IMG/VR virus record: IMGVR_UViG_3300027963_003275
Location: 1-64,000 of that record
DNA from: a virus
Strand: one strand, 5' to 3'
DNA length: 64,000 nucleotides
The notes under the pieces are model-generated. The model searched no databases. It was not told the origin of the DNA and saw nothing but the letters and a program-made list of their open reading frames with translations. Below are positions 34,810 to 43,654 of this stretch, in pieces. The number at the start of each line of letters is the position of its first letter. Position 1 is the stretch's first letter. The position numbers and the translations under genes were made by a program.

Positions 34810-35775
34810 ATGAGAATTCTTTTTATAACAACTCAAAATCCAACAAAACAAGGAGATCTTTTGGAAGTATCCTTACTTCGTGGATTGAGAGAATTGTTAG
34901 GTGATGATTGTGTCGATTATCCAAGAAAAAAAATTATGTATCATGATTTTTCTGATACACCCAAAGAAACTCTTCATGGTAGAGGATTTTCTTTGCTGAC
35001 AACTCCAATATCTGAAATTAAAAATAGAGATATTTTTAATCAAAAATTTGATATAGTTCTTTATGGTGATGGACATATGTATGGAGAAGATCCATATATT
35101 GAGGGTATAAATGAATTAGCAGATGGAAATACTTGGATAATTGATGGTCATGATTTATATGGAAATGCCCCAAGAAAAATATTATATGATGGTGAAGAAA
35201 TTATAGGAACTCAATTTACTAATTGCTTTAAACGAGAATTAATTGAGGAAGATGATGATGATACAGTATTTCCTACAGGATTTGGTATTCCAGAAGAAAG
35301 AATAATGGAAATGGATTTTTCTATTAAGGATCAACTCTATCAAAAAACTGCTCCAGCATTTTCTTTATTTGAAAATATAAATGACATTGGTGGTGGATTT
35401 TCTCATCATAAATTTGAAATTGAGGAAGAGTATTACGATGATCTTTCTAGATCATGGTTTGGTCTTACTTGCAAAAAAGGTGGATGGGATTGTTTGAGGC
35501 ATTATGAAATTATTGCTGCAGGATCTTTGCTTCTTTTTAGAGATTATGATAAAAAACCAAAATTATGCTCACCACAGGAACTACCTTGCTTTTCTTACAG
35601 AACTAAAAATGAACTATATAATTTGATGTCCAAATTAGTAGTGGATAATAAACCAACACAAGAATATTTGGATATGATTGACACACAAAGACAATGGTTG
35701 TATAATGTTGGAACAACTTTAGCTCGTGCTAAAAATATGATTCAAAATTTAAAAAAATACTTAGAGATAAAATGA
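34810..35775 (+). CDS. Glycosyltransferase-like protein (CgeB/GT1-like)
   Basis: The 321-aa protein opens MRILFITTQNPTKQGD and has WIIDGHDLYG in the middle. A C-terminal SRSWFGLTCKKGGWDCLRHYEIIAAGSLLLF is typical of GT-B enzymes that end in a Glu-containing nucleotide-sugar site. It is likely a transferase of the same glycan. It overlaps the next gene by 4 nt. Confidence 0.6.
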   Translation: MRILFITTQNPTKQGDLLEVSLLRGLRELLGDDCVDYPRKKIMYHDFSDTPKETLHGRGFSLLTTPISEIKNRDIFNQKFDIVLYGDGHMYGEDPYIEGINELADGNTWIIDGHDLYGNAPRKILYDGEEIIGTQFTNCFKRELIEEDDDDTVFPTGFGIPEERIMEMDFSIKDQLYQKTAPAFSLFENINDIGGGFSHHKFEIEEEYYDDLSRSWFGLTCKKGGWDCLRHYEIIAAGSLLLFRDYDKKPKLCSPQELPCFSYRTKNELYNLMSKLVVDNKPTQEYLDMIDTQRQWLYNVGTTLARAKNMIQNLKKYLEIK

Positions 35776-36422
35776 GTTACTCTTTACACAATTTGGATAC
35801 ATTGATGTTGGAATATATCAATTATACTGATGGATTTTTTGTAGAAGCCGGTGCCAATGATGGACTTTCTCAATCTAATACTGCTCTGTATGAATTTGAT
35901 TACGGTTGGAACGGGTTATTAGTAGAACCAAACTTTAAAAAATATCTTGATTGTAAAAAAATTAGAAAAAATTCTATAGTTGAAAATTATGCTTTAGTTA
36001 GTTCAAATTACACACATAAAACAATAAAAGGTGATTTTGACAATCAAGATTGTCAAAATAGTCTTATGTCTATGGTAATTGATGATGGTGATTATCAAGA
36101 TGATAATCTTTTATACTACAGAAATGAAAAAGTAAAAAATAATAAGATAATAGAAGTTCCCGTAATAACGATAGATGAACTTTTGACTGTACATAAAATA
36201 TCTAAAATTGATTTTTTTTCTTTGGATGTTGAAGGATATGAAATATCAGTTTTAAATGGAATGGATTTTTCCAACATAAGACCTAAATATTTTTTAATAG
36301 AAACCGCAAATAAAGAAAACTATCAAAAAACTGTTAGGAACTATATGAAAGATAAAGATTATTGTTTTATTACAAGATTAAGTGGAAATGATGATTTATT
36401 TGTAGATAATACTATAGGATGA
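35772..36422 (+). CDS. FkbM-family methyltransferase
   Basis: The 216-aa protein has FFVEAGANDGLSQSN as the SAM loop, GLLVEPNF as the acidic strand 2, and IDFFSLDVEGYEISVLNG, the family signature. FkbM enzymes O-methylate sugars and other small molecules. It is one of three methyltransferases in the cluster. It sits 7 nt before an epimerase-like gene. Confidence 0.8.
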   Translation: MSYSLHNLDTLMLEYINYTDGFFVEAGANDGLSQSNTALYEFDYGWNGLLVEPNFKKYLDCKKIRKNSIVENYALVSSNYTHKTIKGDFDNQDCQNSLMSMVIDDGDYQDDNLLYYRNEKVKNNKIIEVPVITIDELLTVHKISKIDFFSLDVEGYEISVLNGMDFSNIRPKYFLIETANKENYQKTVRNYMKDKDYCFITRLSGNDDLFVDNTIG

Positions 36423-36429
36423 TATCAAT

Positions 36430-37356
36430 ATGGAAAAAATATTTTTAACTGGTGGAACTGGATTTCTTGGAAAAGAAATAATAAAAAAATACTATGGTAC
36501 TCATGAAATATCTGTTTATTCTAGGGATGAAGCTAAACAGTATTATTTGAAAAAGCAATATCCTAATTTGAACTGTATTTGTGGTGATGTTAGAAATTTT
36601 GATTTATTAAAAAGAGTATCTAAAGGTCACGATATTGGAATTTTTGCTGCATCATTTAAACAAATACAAGCCTGCCATGATAACTATGAAGAGGCAAATC
36701 AAGTCATAGTTCAAGGAGCTTTTAATAGTAGAAAATGTTCGGAGGATAATGGATTTAAATCTGCTTGTTTCATTTCAAGTGATAAGAGTAGGTCTGCAAC
36801 AACAATTTATGGGGCAATGAAGTATGTTGCTGGAGAATCTTTTATTTCAAATTATGAAAAATCAAACGTAAATTTAAGCACAGTAGTTTATGGTAATGTC
36901 TTGAATAGCACTGGAAGTATTCTACCACTTATTTGGAAAAGTATTTTGGAGGGATTTAGTTTATCTCTTTATGGTGAAGATATGACTAGATTTTTTATAG
37001 AAGTTAAGGATGCTGTTGAATTAATTGAGACAGCTTTGAATTATACAGGATATAATGTTATTCCCATAATTCACAGTATTAAAATTAAAGATTTATTTGA
37101 TATTTTTAAAGAAGAATTTGGATTAAAATATTCTGTTTCAACTTTAAGAAGTTGTGAAAAGAATCATGAAATAATGGCATCTTCAGATGAACTACCTAGA
37201 ATGAAAAAGAAGAATAACGTATACTTAATGCACCAAACTGAAATTTATAATAAACTTCAGTTTCAAAATAATCAATATTCCTCACAAGATTTTGTCATTA
37301 GTCGAGAAGTATTGTATAATATTTTGAAAGCTAATAATTTTTATAAACCGTTATGA
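36430..37356 (+). CDS. NAD-dependent sugar-nucleotide dehydratase (CapD/PseB-like)
   Basis: The 308-aa extended SDR has TGGTGFLGKEII at the cofactor site, YSRDEAKQ, GDVRNFDLL, FKQIQACHDN, ISSDKSRSAT and the YGAMK catalytic Tyr/Lys. The order matches UDP-HexNAc 4,6-dehydratases such as CapE or PseB. It pairs with the RmlD-like reductase that follows, so a 6-deoxy amino sugar is a reasonable product. The exact substrate is not proven. Confidence 0.75.
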   Translation: MEKIFLTGGTGFLGKEIIKKYYGTHEISVYSRDEAKQYYLKKQYPNLNCICGDVRNFDLLKRVSKGHDIGIFAASFKQIQACHDNYEEANQVIVQGAFNSRKCSEDNGFKSACFISSDKSRSATTIYGAMKYVAGESFISNYEKSNVNLSTVVYGNVLNSTGSILPLIWKSILEGFSLSLYGEDMTRFFIEVKDAVELIETALNYTGYNVIPIIHSIKIKDLFDIFKEEFGLKYSVSTLRSCEKNHEIMASSDELPRMKKKNNVYLMHQTEIYNKLQFQNNQYSSQDFVISREVLYNILKANNFYKPL

Positions 37357-38144
37357 GAATTTTTATTTTTGGCTCCAGTGGAATGTTGGGAACCTATTTG
37401 GTTAAATATTTAAAAAATAATTTCAATGTAGTTCCAATCACAAGAAATGAATTTGATTTATTATCCGATTTTAAATTATTAAAAGAAAAATATGATTTCA
37501 ATTCTTCTGATATTATTATCAATGCTGCAGGTATAATAAAACAAAGGAATTTTCATTATGAAGAATTGATTGTAGTTAATAGTTTATTTCCACATTTTTT
37601 ATCTCAGTTGAAAAATGAATATAATTGTAAAGTTATTCATATATCAACTGATTGTGTTTTTAGTGGAAAAGATGGGGGATATAATGAAGATTCACCTCAT
37701 GATTGTGTAGATGAATATGGGAAAAGTAAATCTTTAGGTGAAAATGAGAATCTAACTATTATTAGGACCTCAATTATAGGAGAAGAAATAAGAAATAAAA
37801 AATCTCTTCTTGAGTGGATTTGCTCTAAATCAAATTCAGATGTAAATGGATATATTAATCATTTTTGGAATGGAGTTACTTGTTTAGAATTGAGCAAACA
37901 GATTGAAACTATTATCATTGAACATAAATACTGGGAAGGGATTAAACATTATTATTCATATGATAATGTTAGTAAATATCAGTTGATTTCATTTATAAAT
38001 GAAATCTATAAACTGAATAATAATATAATTCCAATAATAGAAAAATATTGTGATAGGACGTTAACATCAAAATTTAGTTGCCCTGTTAAAAAAACAATAA
38101 AAGAGCAGATTGTAGAAATGAAAAATTTTACTATACATCATTAA
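37353..38144 (+). CDS. RmlD-like sugar-nucleotide reductase
   Basis: The 263-aa protein has FGSSGMLGTYL for NAD(P), IINAAGIIKQ, HISTDCVFSGKDGGY and YGKSKSLGE with the Tyr/Lys pair. This is the dTDP-4-dehydrorhamnose reductase or CapF family. It overlaps the dehydratase by 4 nt, suggesting it reduces that product. A 32-nt gap without a recognised promoter follows. Confidence 0.75.
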   Translation: MRIFIFGSSGMLGTYLVKYLKNNFNVVPITRNEFDLLSDFKLLKEKYDFNSSDIIINAAGIIKQRNFHYEELIVVNSLFPHFLSQLKNEYNCKVIHISTDCVFSGKDGGYNEDSPHDCVDEYGKSKSLGENENLTIIRTSIIGEEIRNKKSLLEWICSKSNSDVNGYINHFWNGVTCLELSKQIETIIIEHKYWEGIKHYYSYDNVSKYQLISFINEIYKLNNNIIPIIEKYCDRTLTSKFSCPVKKTIKEQIVEMKNFTIHH

Positions 38145-38176
38145 TTATTAAAAAATTTACATAAATTGAGATTTAA

Positions 38177-39166
38177 ATGAAAATAGCATTCCATAGTTAT
38201 CAACTGGGCGATCGGGGAACTGAAATTTGTTTGTATAAGTATGCAAAATACAATAGAGAAATTCTAGGTAATGAATCTATTATTATTTCTACTAGTTCTA
38301 GACCTACTCCATCTTTGGATAGATTTAAAGATTTTGAAACTATTCTCTACCCAGATGTGTGGATCAATGATGGTAAAAATGATTCTCTTCGTAATACTTT
38401 AGAAAATATTTGCGAAAAAAATAATGTAGATGTTTTTTATGCTATTAAAGGTGGAGAAGATGATGGATTTATGCCAACTAATACTAAAAGATTAGCACAC
38501 TGTATTTTTAGAATGGATCAACCTCATGGAGATGTGTATTCTGGGGTGTGTAAGTATATTTCAGAGAAACATGGTGGAATACATCCATATGTTCATCACA
38601 TTTTAGAAAAGGAAGCACCAGAAGTTGAAGATGATTTTAGAGAAGAATTTGGCATTCCTAAAGATGCTTTAGTTCTTGGTAGACATGGTGGATATGATAC
38701 TTTTAATTTGTCATTTGCACATTCTTCTATTCGATCTGCTTTGGAGAAAAGAAAAGATCTTTGGTTTGTTTTTTTAAACACAAATCCTTTTATCTATCAC
38801 GAAAGGGTAATTTATTTGCCTTGGACTATGGATGAAAAATACAAAGCAAAATTCGTAAATACATGCGATGCAATGATTCATGCTAGATATGATGGTGAAA
38901 TTTTTAGTTTGTCTACTGCTGAATTTTCAATTAGAAATAAACCAGTTATAACTTGGAATCCACCAAATCCTCCAAGTCATTATGATACTGGGCATATTTA
39001 TCTTATGAAAGATGATGCTATTTACTATAATGATGAAAATGAATTACTTTTTATTTTAATAAATTTGGATAAAAATGAAATAAAAAATTTAGAATGGGGT
39101 AAATATTGTAGTGATTATACTGCAGAAAAAGTAATGAATGAATTTGAAGAGGTTTATTTAAAATGA
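38177..39166 (+). CDS. GT-B glycosyltransferase (GT4-like)
   Basis: The 329-aa protein begins MKIAFHSYQLGDRGTEI, with a glycine-rich donor loop. It has FGIPKDALVLGRHGG near the linker and HARYDGEIFSLSTAEFSI as the E-x7-E-like donor site. This is the retaining GT4 pattern. It is probably peripheral at the membrane. Confidence 0.7.
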   Translation: MKIAFHSYQLGDRGTEICLYKYAKYNREILGNESIIISTSSRPTPSLDRFKDFETILYPDVWINDGKNDSLRNTLENICEKNNVDVFYAIKGGEDDGFMPTNTKRLAHCIFRMDQPHGDVYSGVCKYISEKHGGIHPYVHHILEKEAPEVEDDFREEFGIPKDALVLGRHGGYDTFNLSFAHSSIRSALEKRKDLWFVFLNTNPFIYHERVIYLPWTMDEKYKAKFVNTCDAMIHARYDGEIFSLSTAEFSIRNKPVITWNPPNPPSHYDTGHIYLMKDDAIYYNDENELLFILINLDKNEIKNLEWGKYCSDYTAEKVMNEFEEVYLK

Positions 39167-39747
39167 AAAAAGTTTTTATTGATTGTGGTTCTAATGTTGG
39201 GCAAGGATTGAGGCAATTTATTAATATGTTTAATATTAATAGTGAGTGGGAAATACATTGCTATGAACCAACACCAAATTTATATTTGGAACAAGATTTA
39301 CTTAATTTGCCAAATGTGACATTACATAAATCTGCAGTGTGGAATAAAAACGGGACAATAAAATTTTCTCTTTGTATCCCAAGTGAAAAATGGGAAGAGG
39401 CATCTCAGGGATCTTCAGTTTTGGGTTTATTGGATTTAGAAGAATGTATAGATCCAAATTCCAATCAATTTAGGTTAAATGATAATATAGTAGATGTTGA
39501 ATCAATTGATATTAATGATATATTAAAAAAATATTCTAAAGATGATTATATTATTGTAAAACTTGATATTGAAGGTTCTGAATTTGAAGTTTGTAGAAGA
39601 CTTTTGGAAGGCAATGAAATAGTTAAAATAAATGAACTTTTTGTAGAATGGCATACTAGACTGATGGATTCTGAATCTATAGAATCTGAAAATAGTATTA
39701 AAGATTCTATCAGAAGATGTGGTGTAAATTTACATGATTGGCATTGA
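39163..39747 (+). CDS. FkbM-family methyltransferase
   Basis: The 194-aa protein shows VFIDCGSNVGQGLRQF, HCYEPTPN and YIIVKLDIEGSEFEVCRRLL, the FkbM set. It differs from the FkbM gene at 35772, so the two probably modify different positions. The stop overlaps the kinase start (TGATG). Confidence 0.8.
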   Translation: MKKVFIDCGSNVGQGLRQFINMFNINSEWEIHCYEPTPNLYLEQDLLNLPNVTLHKSAVWNKNGTIKFSLCIPSEKWEEASQGSSVLGLLDLEECIDPNSNQFRLNDNIVDVESIDINDILKKYSKDDYIIVKLDIEGSEFEVCRRLLEGNEIVKINELFVEWHTRLMDSESIESENSIKDSIRRCGVNLHDWH

Positions 39748-40694
39748 TGATTATTGCAAGTTGTCCTTTAAGAATATCTCTTTTTGGTGGATCTACTGAT
39801 AATCCATATTTTGTTGAAAAATATGGTAAAGGTTCTGTGATAAGTTTTACATCCAACTTAAAAACTTACATTACTTTACATGAAGATAAACTTGGGTATA
39901 ATATGCAGGGTCGTAAGTATATTGTAAATTATTCTAAAAGAGAAGAGACTGAATTTGTTGGTGATATTAAGAATGAACTTGTTCGTATTGTTTTGAATTA
40001 TTTTGGATGTAAACCATTAACAGTGAGTATGACAAGTGATGCATATTCGCAGGGTAGTGGTTTGGCATCTTCGTCATCTTATATTATTTCTCTTATTAAG
40101 TGCATTTCAATCTTTAGTGAACTACATTTGACTGATACTGAAATTTGTAAATTATCTCTTAAATTAGAACAGGAAATGAATCCCTATTGTGGGTATCAAG
40201 ATCCTTATGGTTGTGGTGTTGGTGGATTTAAAAGAATTGATTTTGAAAGAGGAGGTATTATTAAATATGACTTCTTATCAACAGATTTTTTTAAACATTA
40301 TGATGCTCATTTGATTTTTACTGGAGTGACAAGAAACTCTAAAAATGTTCTTCAAGATGTGACTGCCAATATTGATAAATCTTTACCTTTACTTAAACTT
40401 GTGGATGATGCATATGATGCTTTAACGCAAAAAGACTATCCTTCATTTTTGGAACTATTGAATCAAAGTTGGGGACATAAAAAAGCAACGAGTTCTCTGA
40501 TAACTGAAAATGAGCAAATACAAAAAATAGACAAAGTTCTTTCCAATAATAAAGACGTGATTGCTCATAAGTTGTGTGGTGCAGGTAATGGGGGGTTTTT
40601 TTTAGTTTTTTCAAAACCAAATACCTTGAAAATTCCTTACAAATCAATTAAAATAGATGTAGAATCGAGTGGTGTAGTTGGAACAAAATTATGA
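39747..40694 (+). CDS. GHMP sugar kinase (HddA-like)
   Basis: From the ATG at 39747 the protein is 315 aa. It has CPLRISLFGGSTD at the start, SQGSGLASSSSYIISLI as the ATP-binding loop, and CGAGNGGFFLVF near the end. This is the pattern of the heptose-7-phosphate or fucose kinase group. It sits beside a SIS isomerase and a nucleotidyltransferase as in GDP-heptose clusters. An upstream TTG start is not preferred. Confidence 0.8.
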   Translation: MIIASCPLRISLFGGSTDNPYFVEKYGKGSVISFTSNLKTYITLHEDKLGYNMQGRKYIVNYSKREETEFVGDIKNELVRIVLNYFGCKPLTVSMTSDAYSQGSGLASSSSYIISLIKCISIFSELHLTDTEICKLSLKLEQEMNPYCGYQDPYGCGVGGFKRIDFERGGIIKYDFLSTDFFKHYDAHLIFTGVTRNSKNVLQDVTANIDKSLPLLKLVDDAYDALTQKDYPSFLELLNQSWGHKKATSSLITENEQIQKIDKVLSNNKDVIAHKLCGAGNGGFFLVFSKPNTLKIPYKSIKIDVESSGVVGTKL

Positions 40695-41194
40695 ATCCTT
40701 TTTTAAATTATATTAAAGCACTCCAAGGTGCTCATATTGAAGAGCAATTTTCTAAGTTTAAATGTGCCTTTAACAACTATGACAATATTATAATTCTTGG
40801 TAATGGTGGAAGTAATTCAGTTGCATCACATATTTCTCAAGATTATGTGAAGTTTCACAATAAGAATTCTTTGGTTTTTTCTGATCCATCAATGCTTACG
40901 TGTTTTATTAATGATTTTGGAATGGAGAATGCATATTCTAAATTCCTTCAATATTATGCTAAGACAGATACTCTTTGTATTTTAATTAGTTCAGGTGGGG
41001 AATCTAAGAATATTATTAATTGTATCAGGTATTGTGAAAGTAATGCAATTCCTTATGGTATTTTAACTGGATTTAATTTTACAAATAAAGCAAGAAGTAT
41101 TGCTAATAATGCTCTTTGGGACTATCATATTAATAGTAAAGATTATGGAATTGTTGAATGTGTACATCAAATATTTCTTCATGGAGTTGTATGA
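40691..41194 (+). CDS. SIS-domain sugar isomerase (GmhA-like)
   Basis: The 167-aa protein has IILGNGGSNSVASHISQDYVK and LISSGGESKNI, the phosphosugar-binding loops of sedoheptulose-7-phosphate isomerase GmhA. It would make D-glycero-D-manno-heptose-7-phosphate for the adjacent kinase. It overlaps both neighbours by 4 nt. Confidence 0.8.
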   Translation: MNPFLNYIKALQGAHIEEQFSKFKCAFNNYDNIIILGNGGSNSVASHISQDYVKFHNKNSLVFSDPSMLTCFINDFGMENAYSKFLQYYAKTDTLCILISSGGESKNIINCIRYCESNAIPYGILTGFNFTNKARSIANNALWDYHINSKDYGIVECVHQIFLHGVV

Positions 41195-41622
41195 AAGGAA
41201 TACTTGCTGGTGCATTTGATGTAATTCATCCTGGATATATTCGTATGTTTAAGGATGCTAAATTATATTGTAATCATTTGACGGTTGCACTTCATGAAGA
41301 TCCATCTGTAGAAAGATCACACAAACTTCAACCAATTCAAAGTGTTGAAGAAAGAATTGAAATTCTTAGAAGTATCAAATATATTAATGATGTAGTCACT
41401 TATAAAATAGAAGAACAATATCTTGACTATTTGAACAGTGGTGAATATGATATGAGGTTTCTAGGTACTGATTACAAAACCAGACCCTATACGGGACAAG
41501 ATATTCCAATTGATATTGTTTGGTTAGATAGAGAATCCCATGAATATTCATCCACAAAATTAAAAACACAAATTTACGAATCAGTTTTATTAAAAAAAAT
41601 AGAAAATAAAAATTATGACTAA
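41191..41622 (+). CDS. Cytidylyltransferase-type nucleotidyltransferase
   Basis: From the ATG at 41191 the protein is 143 aa. GAFDVIHPGYIRMF carries the HxGY variant of the HxGH catalytic site, and ESHEYSSTKLK is the C-terminal STxxR-like site. It resembles the nucleotidyltransferase half of HldE or TagD. It likely activates the heptose or glycerol phosphate made by its neighbours. Confidence 0.75.
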   Translation: MKGILAGAFDVIHPGYIRMFKDAKLYCNHLTVALHEDPSVERSHKLQPIQSVEERIEILRSIKYINDVVTYKIEEQYLDYLNSGEYDMRFLGTDYKTRPYTGQDIPIDIVWLDRESHEYSSTKLKTQIYESVLLKKIENKNYD

Positions 41623-42511
41623 ATGTTTAGTTACAGGAGCAGCAGGATTTATTGGTTCAAATCTTGTTGATGAATTGATCAAACAGGGGCATCAAGTTAT
41701 CGGAATTGATAATGAAAGTGCAGAATCCAATGAAGAATTTTATTGGAATAATAAATCTCAAAATTATAAGTATGATATTTGTGATTATGAAAAAACTAGA
41801 CCTCTTTATGATGGGGTTGATTATGTTTTTCATCTTGCCGCAGAATCACGTATTCAACCAGCAATTTTAAATCCAATTGAGGCAGTCACTAAAAATTGTG
41901 TTGGTACTTGTACTGTTCTTCAGTGTGCTAGAGAAGCAAGAGTGAAGAAAGTAATTTATTCATCTACATCTTCTGGTTATGGATTTAATGAACCACCAAA
42001 TAACGAAAATCAACCTGATGATTGTTTAAATCCATATTCAGTATCCAAAGTTGCAGGGGAAAAACTTTGTAAAATGTATAATGACTTGTTTGGACTTAAA
42101 ACAGTTATTTTTAGGTACTTTAATGTTTATGGTGAAAGACAACCAATTAAAGGTCAATATGCTCCAGTAATTGGTATTTTCTTACGTCAACGAAAGGATG
42201 GTGAACCTCTTACAATCGTTGGTGATGGAGAACAACGTAGAGACTTCACACACGTATCTGATGTAGTTCAAGCAAATATTCTTGCGGCAACAAAAGATGT
42301 GAATGATGAATTTTATGGAGAACTTTATAATGTAGGTAATGGAGTTAATTATTCAATTAATGAAATTGCAAATAATATTTCTGATAATCAAATAAATATT
42401 CCAGCAAGAATTGGTGAGTCAAGAACTACTCTTGCAAATAATGGAAAATTGAGAACCATTTTTGGATGGAGACCTCAAGTAAATTTAATGGATTGGATTA
42501 AAACTCAATGA
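41615..42511 (+). CDS. NAD-dependent sugar-nucleotide epimerase
   Basis: The 298-aa protein has TGAAGFIGSNLVDELI, the YSSTSSGYG and PYSVSKVAGE active-site segments, RYFNVYGERQ and GDGEQRRDFTHVSDVV. This is the UDP-glucose 4-epimerase / heptose epimerase family. It could epimerise a hexose or the activated heptose. It overlaps the previous gene by 8 nt. Confidence 0.85.
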   Translation: MTKCLVTGAAGFIGSNLVDELIKQGHQVIGIDNESAESNEEFYWNNKSQNYKYDICDYEKTRPLYDGVDYVFHLAAESRIQPAILNPIEAVTKNCVGTCTVLQCAREARVKKVIYSSTSSGYGFNEPPNNENQPDDCLNPYSVSKVAGEKLCKMYNDLFGLKTVIFRYFNVYGERQPIKGQYAPVIGIFLRQRKDGEPLTIVGDGEQRRDFTHVSDVVQANILAATKDVNDEFYGELYNVGNGVNYSINEIANNISDNQINIPARIGESRTTLANNGKLRTIFGWRPQVNLMDWIKTQ

Positions 42512-43206
42512 ATTTATTAATAGAATATTTTAGATCTGATGATTATCAGAGACATAGTGAATATCTTACTTGCATTCACGAGAATTTAGAAAATGAACAT
42601 ATTGAAAAAATATATGTTTTTGTTTCCGATGATTCTAAATTAAATTTTAAATCAGATAAATTGGAAATTGTCCAAATAGATGAACGTCCTACATACAAAG
42701 ATTTATTTGAGTTTTGTAATACAAATTTAAATAATCAAATTTGTATTATTTCAAATGCAGATATTATTTTTGATGATACTATATCAAATCTAAAAGAAGT
42801 TAATCTTCTGGAGGTCTTTATTGCTCTGACTAGATGGGAAGTATTTTGTGAAAATGGTGAATGGTGTATCGCACCATTTAATAATTCATCATCTCAGGAT
42901 GTATGGGCATTCCAAACCCCAATCAAAGTTACAGACGAAATGAATTTCCATCTTGGAAAACCTAGATGTGATAATAAGATTGCAAAATTAATATCAGAAA
43001 ATTATGAAATTCGTAACCCAGGACTTCAAATTATAACTTCCCATTTTCACATGTCTGGATATAGAACTTATTCTGGTAACGAAGGAATGCCTGGACCTTA
43101 TCTTTGTCTAGCTCCAAACGATGACATTAATAAAAAAACAGAATATATTGAAATTGATGGATTTCATGAAAATGGAATGGCTTATAGGATAGAAAAAAAT
43201 CAATAA
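42508..43206 (+). CDS. Putative glycosyltransferase, last gene of the glycan operon
   Basis: The 232-aa protein has ICIISNADIIFDDTI (acidic strand) near residue 90, SQDVWAFQTP, and FHMSGYRTYSGNEG. These occur in a poorly described glycosyltransferase-like group. No membrane helix is visible. It ends just before a sigma-70 promoter for hli, so the operon stops here, although no terminator is obvious. Confidence 0.55.
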   Translation: MNLLIEYFRSDDYQRHSEYLTCIHENLENEHIEKIYVFVSDDSKLNFKSDKLEIVQIDERPTYKDLFEFCNTNLNNQICIISNADIIFDDTISNLKEVNLLEVFIALTRWEVFCENGEWCIAPFNNSSSQDVWAFQTPIKVTDEMNFHLGKPRCDNKIAKLISENYEIRNPGLQIITSHFHMSGYRTYSGNEGMPGPYLCLAPNDDINKKTEYIEIDGFHENGMAYRIEKNQ

Positions 43207-43219
43207 TATAATGTGGTGC

Positions 43220-43248
43220 TTGACACCTCTTTATATTTGCTATATACT
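43220..43248 (+). promoter_or_regulatory. Sigma-70 promoter of hli
   Basis: TTGACA (43220-43225), a 17-bp spacer and TATACT (43243-43248) lie 27 nt before the hli start. Confidence 0.85.
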
Positions 43249-43275
43249 ATTGTTGTAGAACTTTACAAAACTTAA

Positions 43276-43485
43276 ATGACTGTAACGACTAATGATCGTG
43301 GGCAACAAAACATGTTTGCCAAAGAACCAACAATGTACATTACGGAGAAAGACATGCAACAAAATGAAGTTGAAACTTATGCAGAACGGGCAGAAAAACT
43401 AAACGGAAGATTTGCGATGATGGGATTTGTCGCAGCAGTGATTTCATATGTAACCACTGGGCAACTAGTTCCTGGAGTATGGTGA
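43276..43485 (+). CDS. hli: High-light-inducible protein
   Basis: The 69-aa protein ends in a single chlorophyll-binding helix with AEKLNGRFAMMGFVAAVISY and the ending TGQLVPGVW, the signature of phage and cyanobacterial Hli proteins. These bind pigments and protect photosystems during infection, in the thylakoid membrane. The N-terminal 35 residues are variable and polar. It has a strong early promoter and a terminator, so it is a single-gene unit. Confidence 0.95.
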   Translation: MTVTTNDRGQQNMFAKEPTMYITEKDMQQNEVETYAERAEKLNGRFAMMGFVAAVISYVTTGQLVPGVW

Positions 43486-43513
43486 AATACTAATAAAATA
43501 AGTAATCATACTT

Positions 43514-43547
43514 ATCCCCGCTCTAAATACGAGTGGGGATTTTTTTT
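43514..43547 (+). terminator. Terminator of hli
   Basis: ATCCCCGCTC (43514-43523) pairs with GAGTGGGGAT (43531-43540), with one G-T pair, then a T-tract. Confidence 0.85.
43523..43529 (+). promoter_or_regulatory. Late box CTAAATA in the terminator loop
   Basis: CTAAATA fills the loop of the hli terminator, as in the unit at 5074. It is 126 nt from the next start, so its use is less sure than that of the box at 43624. Confidence 0.4.
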
Positions 43548-43623
43548 ATTTGGATGATTTATCATATTTTCCAAATTTATTTTTCAATTTTTGTTGTTGT
43601 TTTGTTAATAAAAGCAGCAATCT

Positions 43624-43630
43624 CTAAATA
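43624..43630 (+). promoter_or_regulatory. Late promoter box CTAAATA for the lysis-like cassette
   Basis: The box lies 24 nt before the C39 peptidase start. The rest of 43548-43654 is AT-rich with no gene. Confidence 0.6.
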
Positions 43631-43654
43631 GGATAGTGTTATAAATGAGGTAAA

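Noticed and set aside
23630-43206. Integrase-type island bounded by tRNA-Ile
   Set aside because: No integrase gene and no repeat of the tRNA 3' end near the right border were found.
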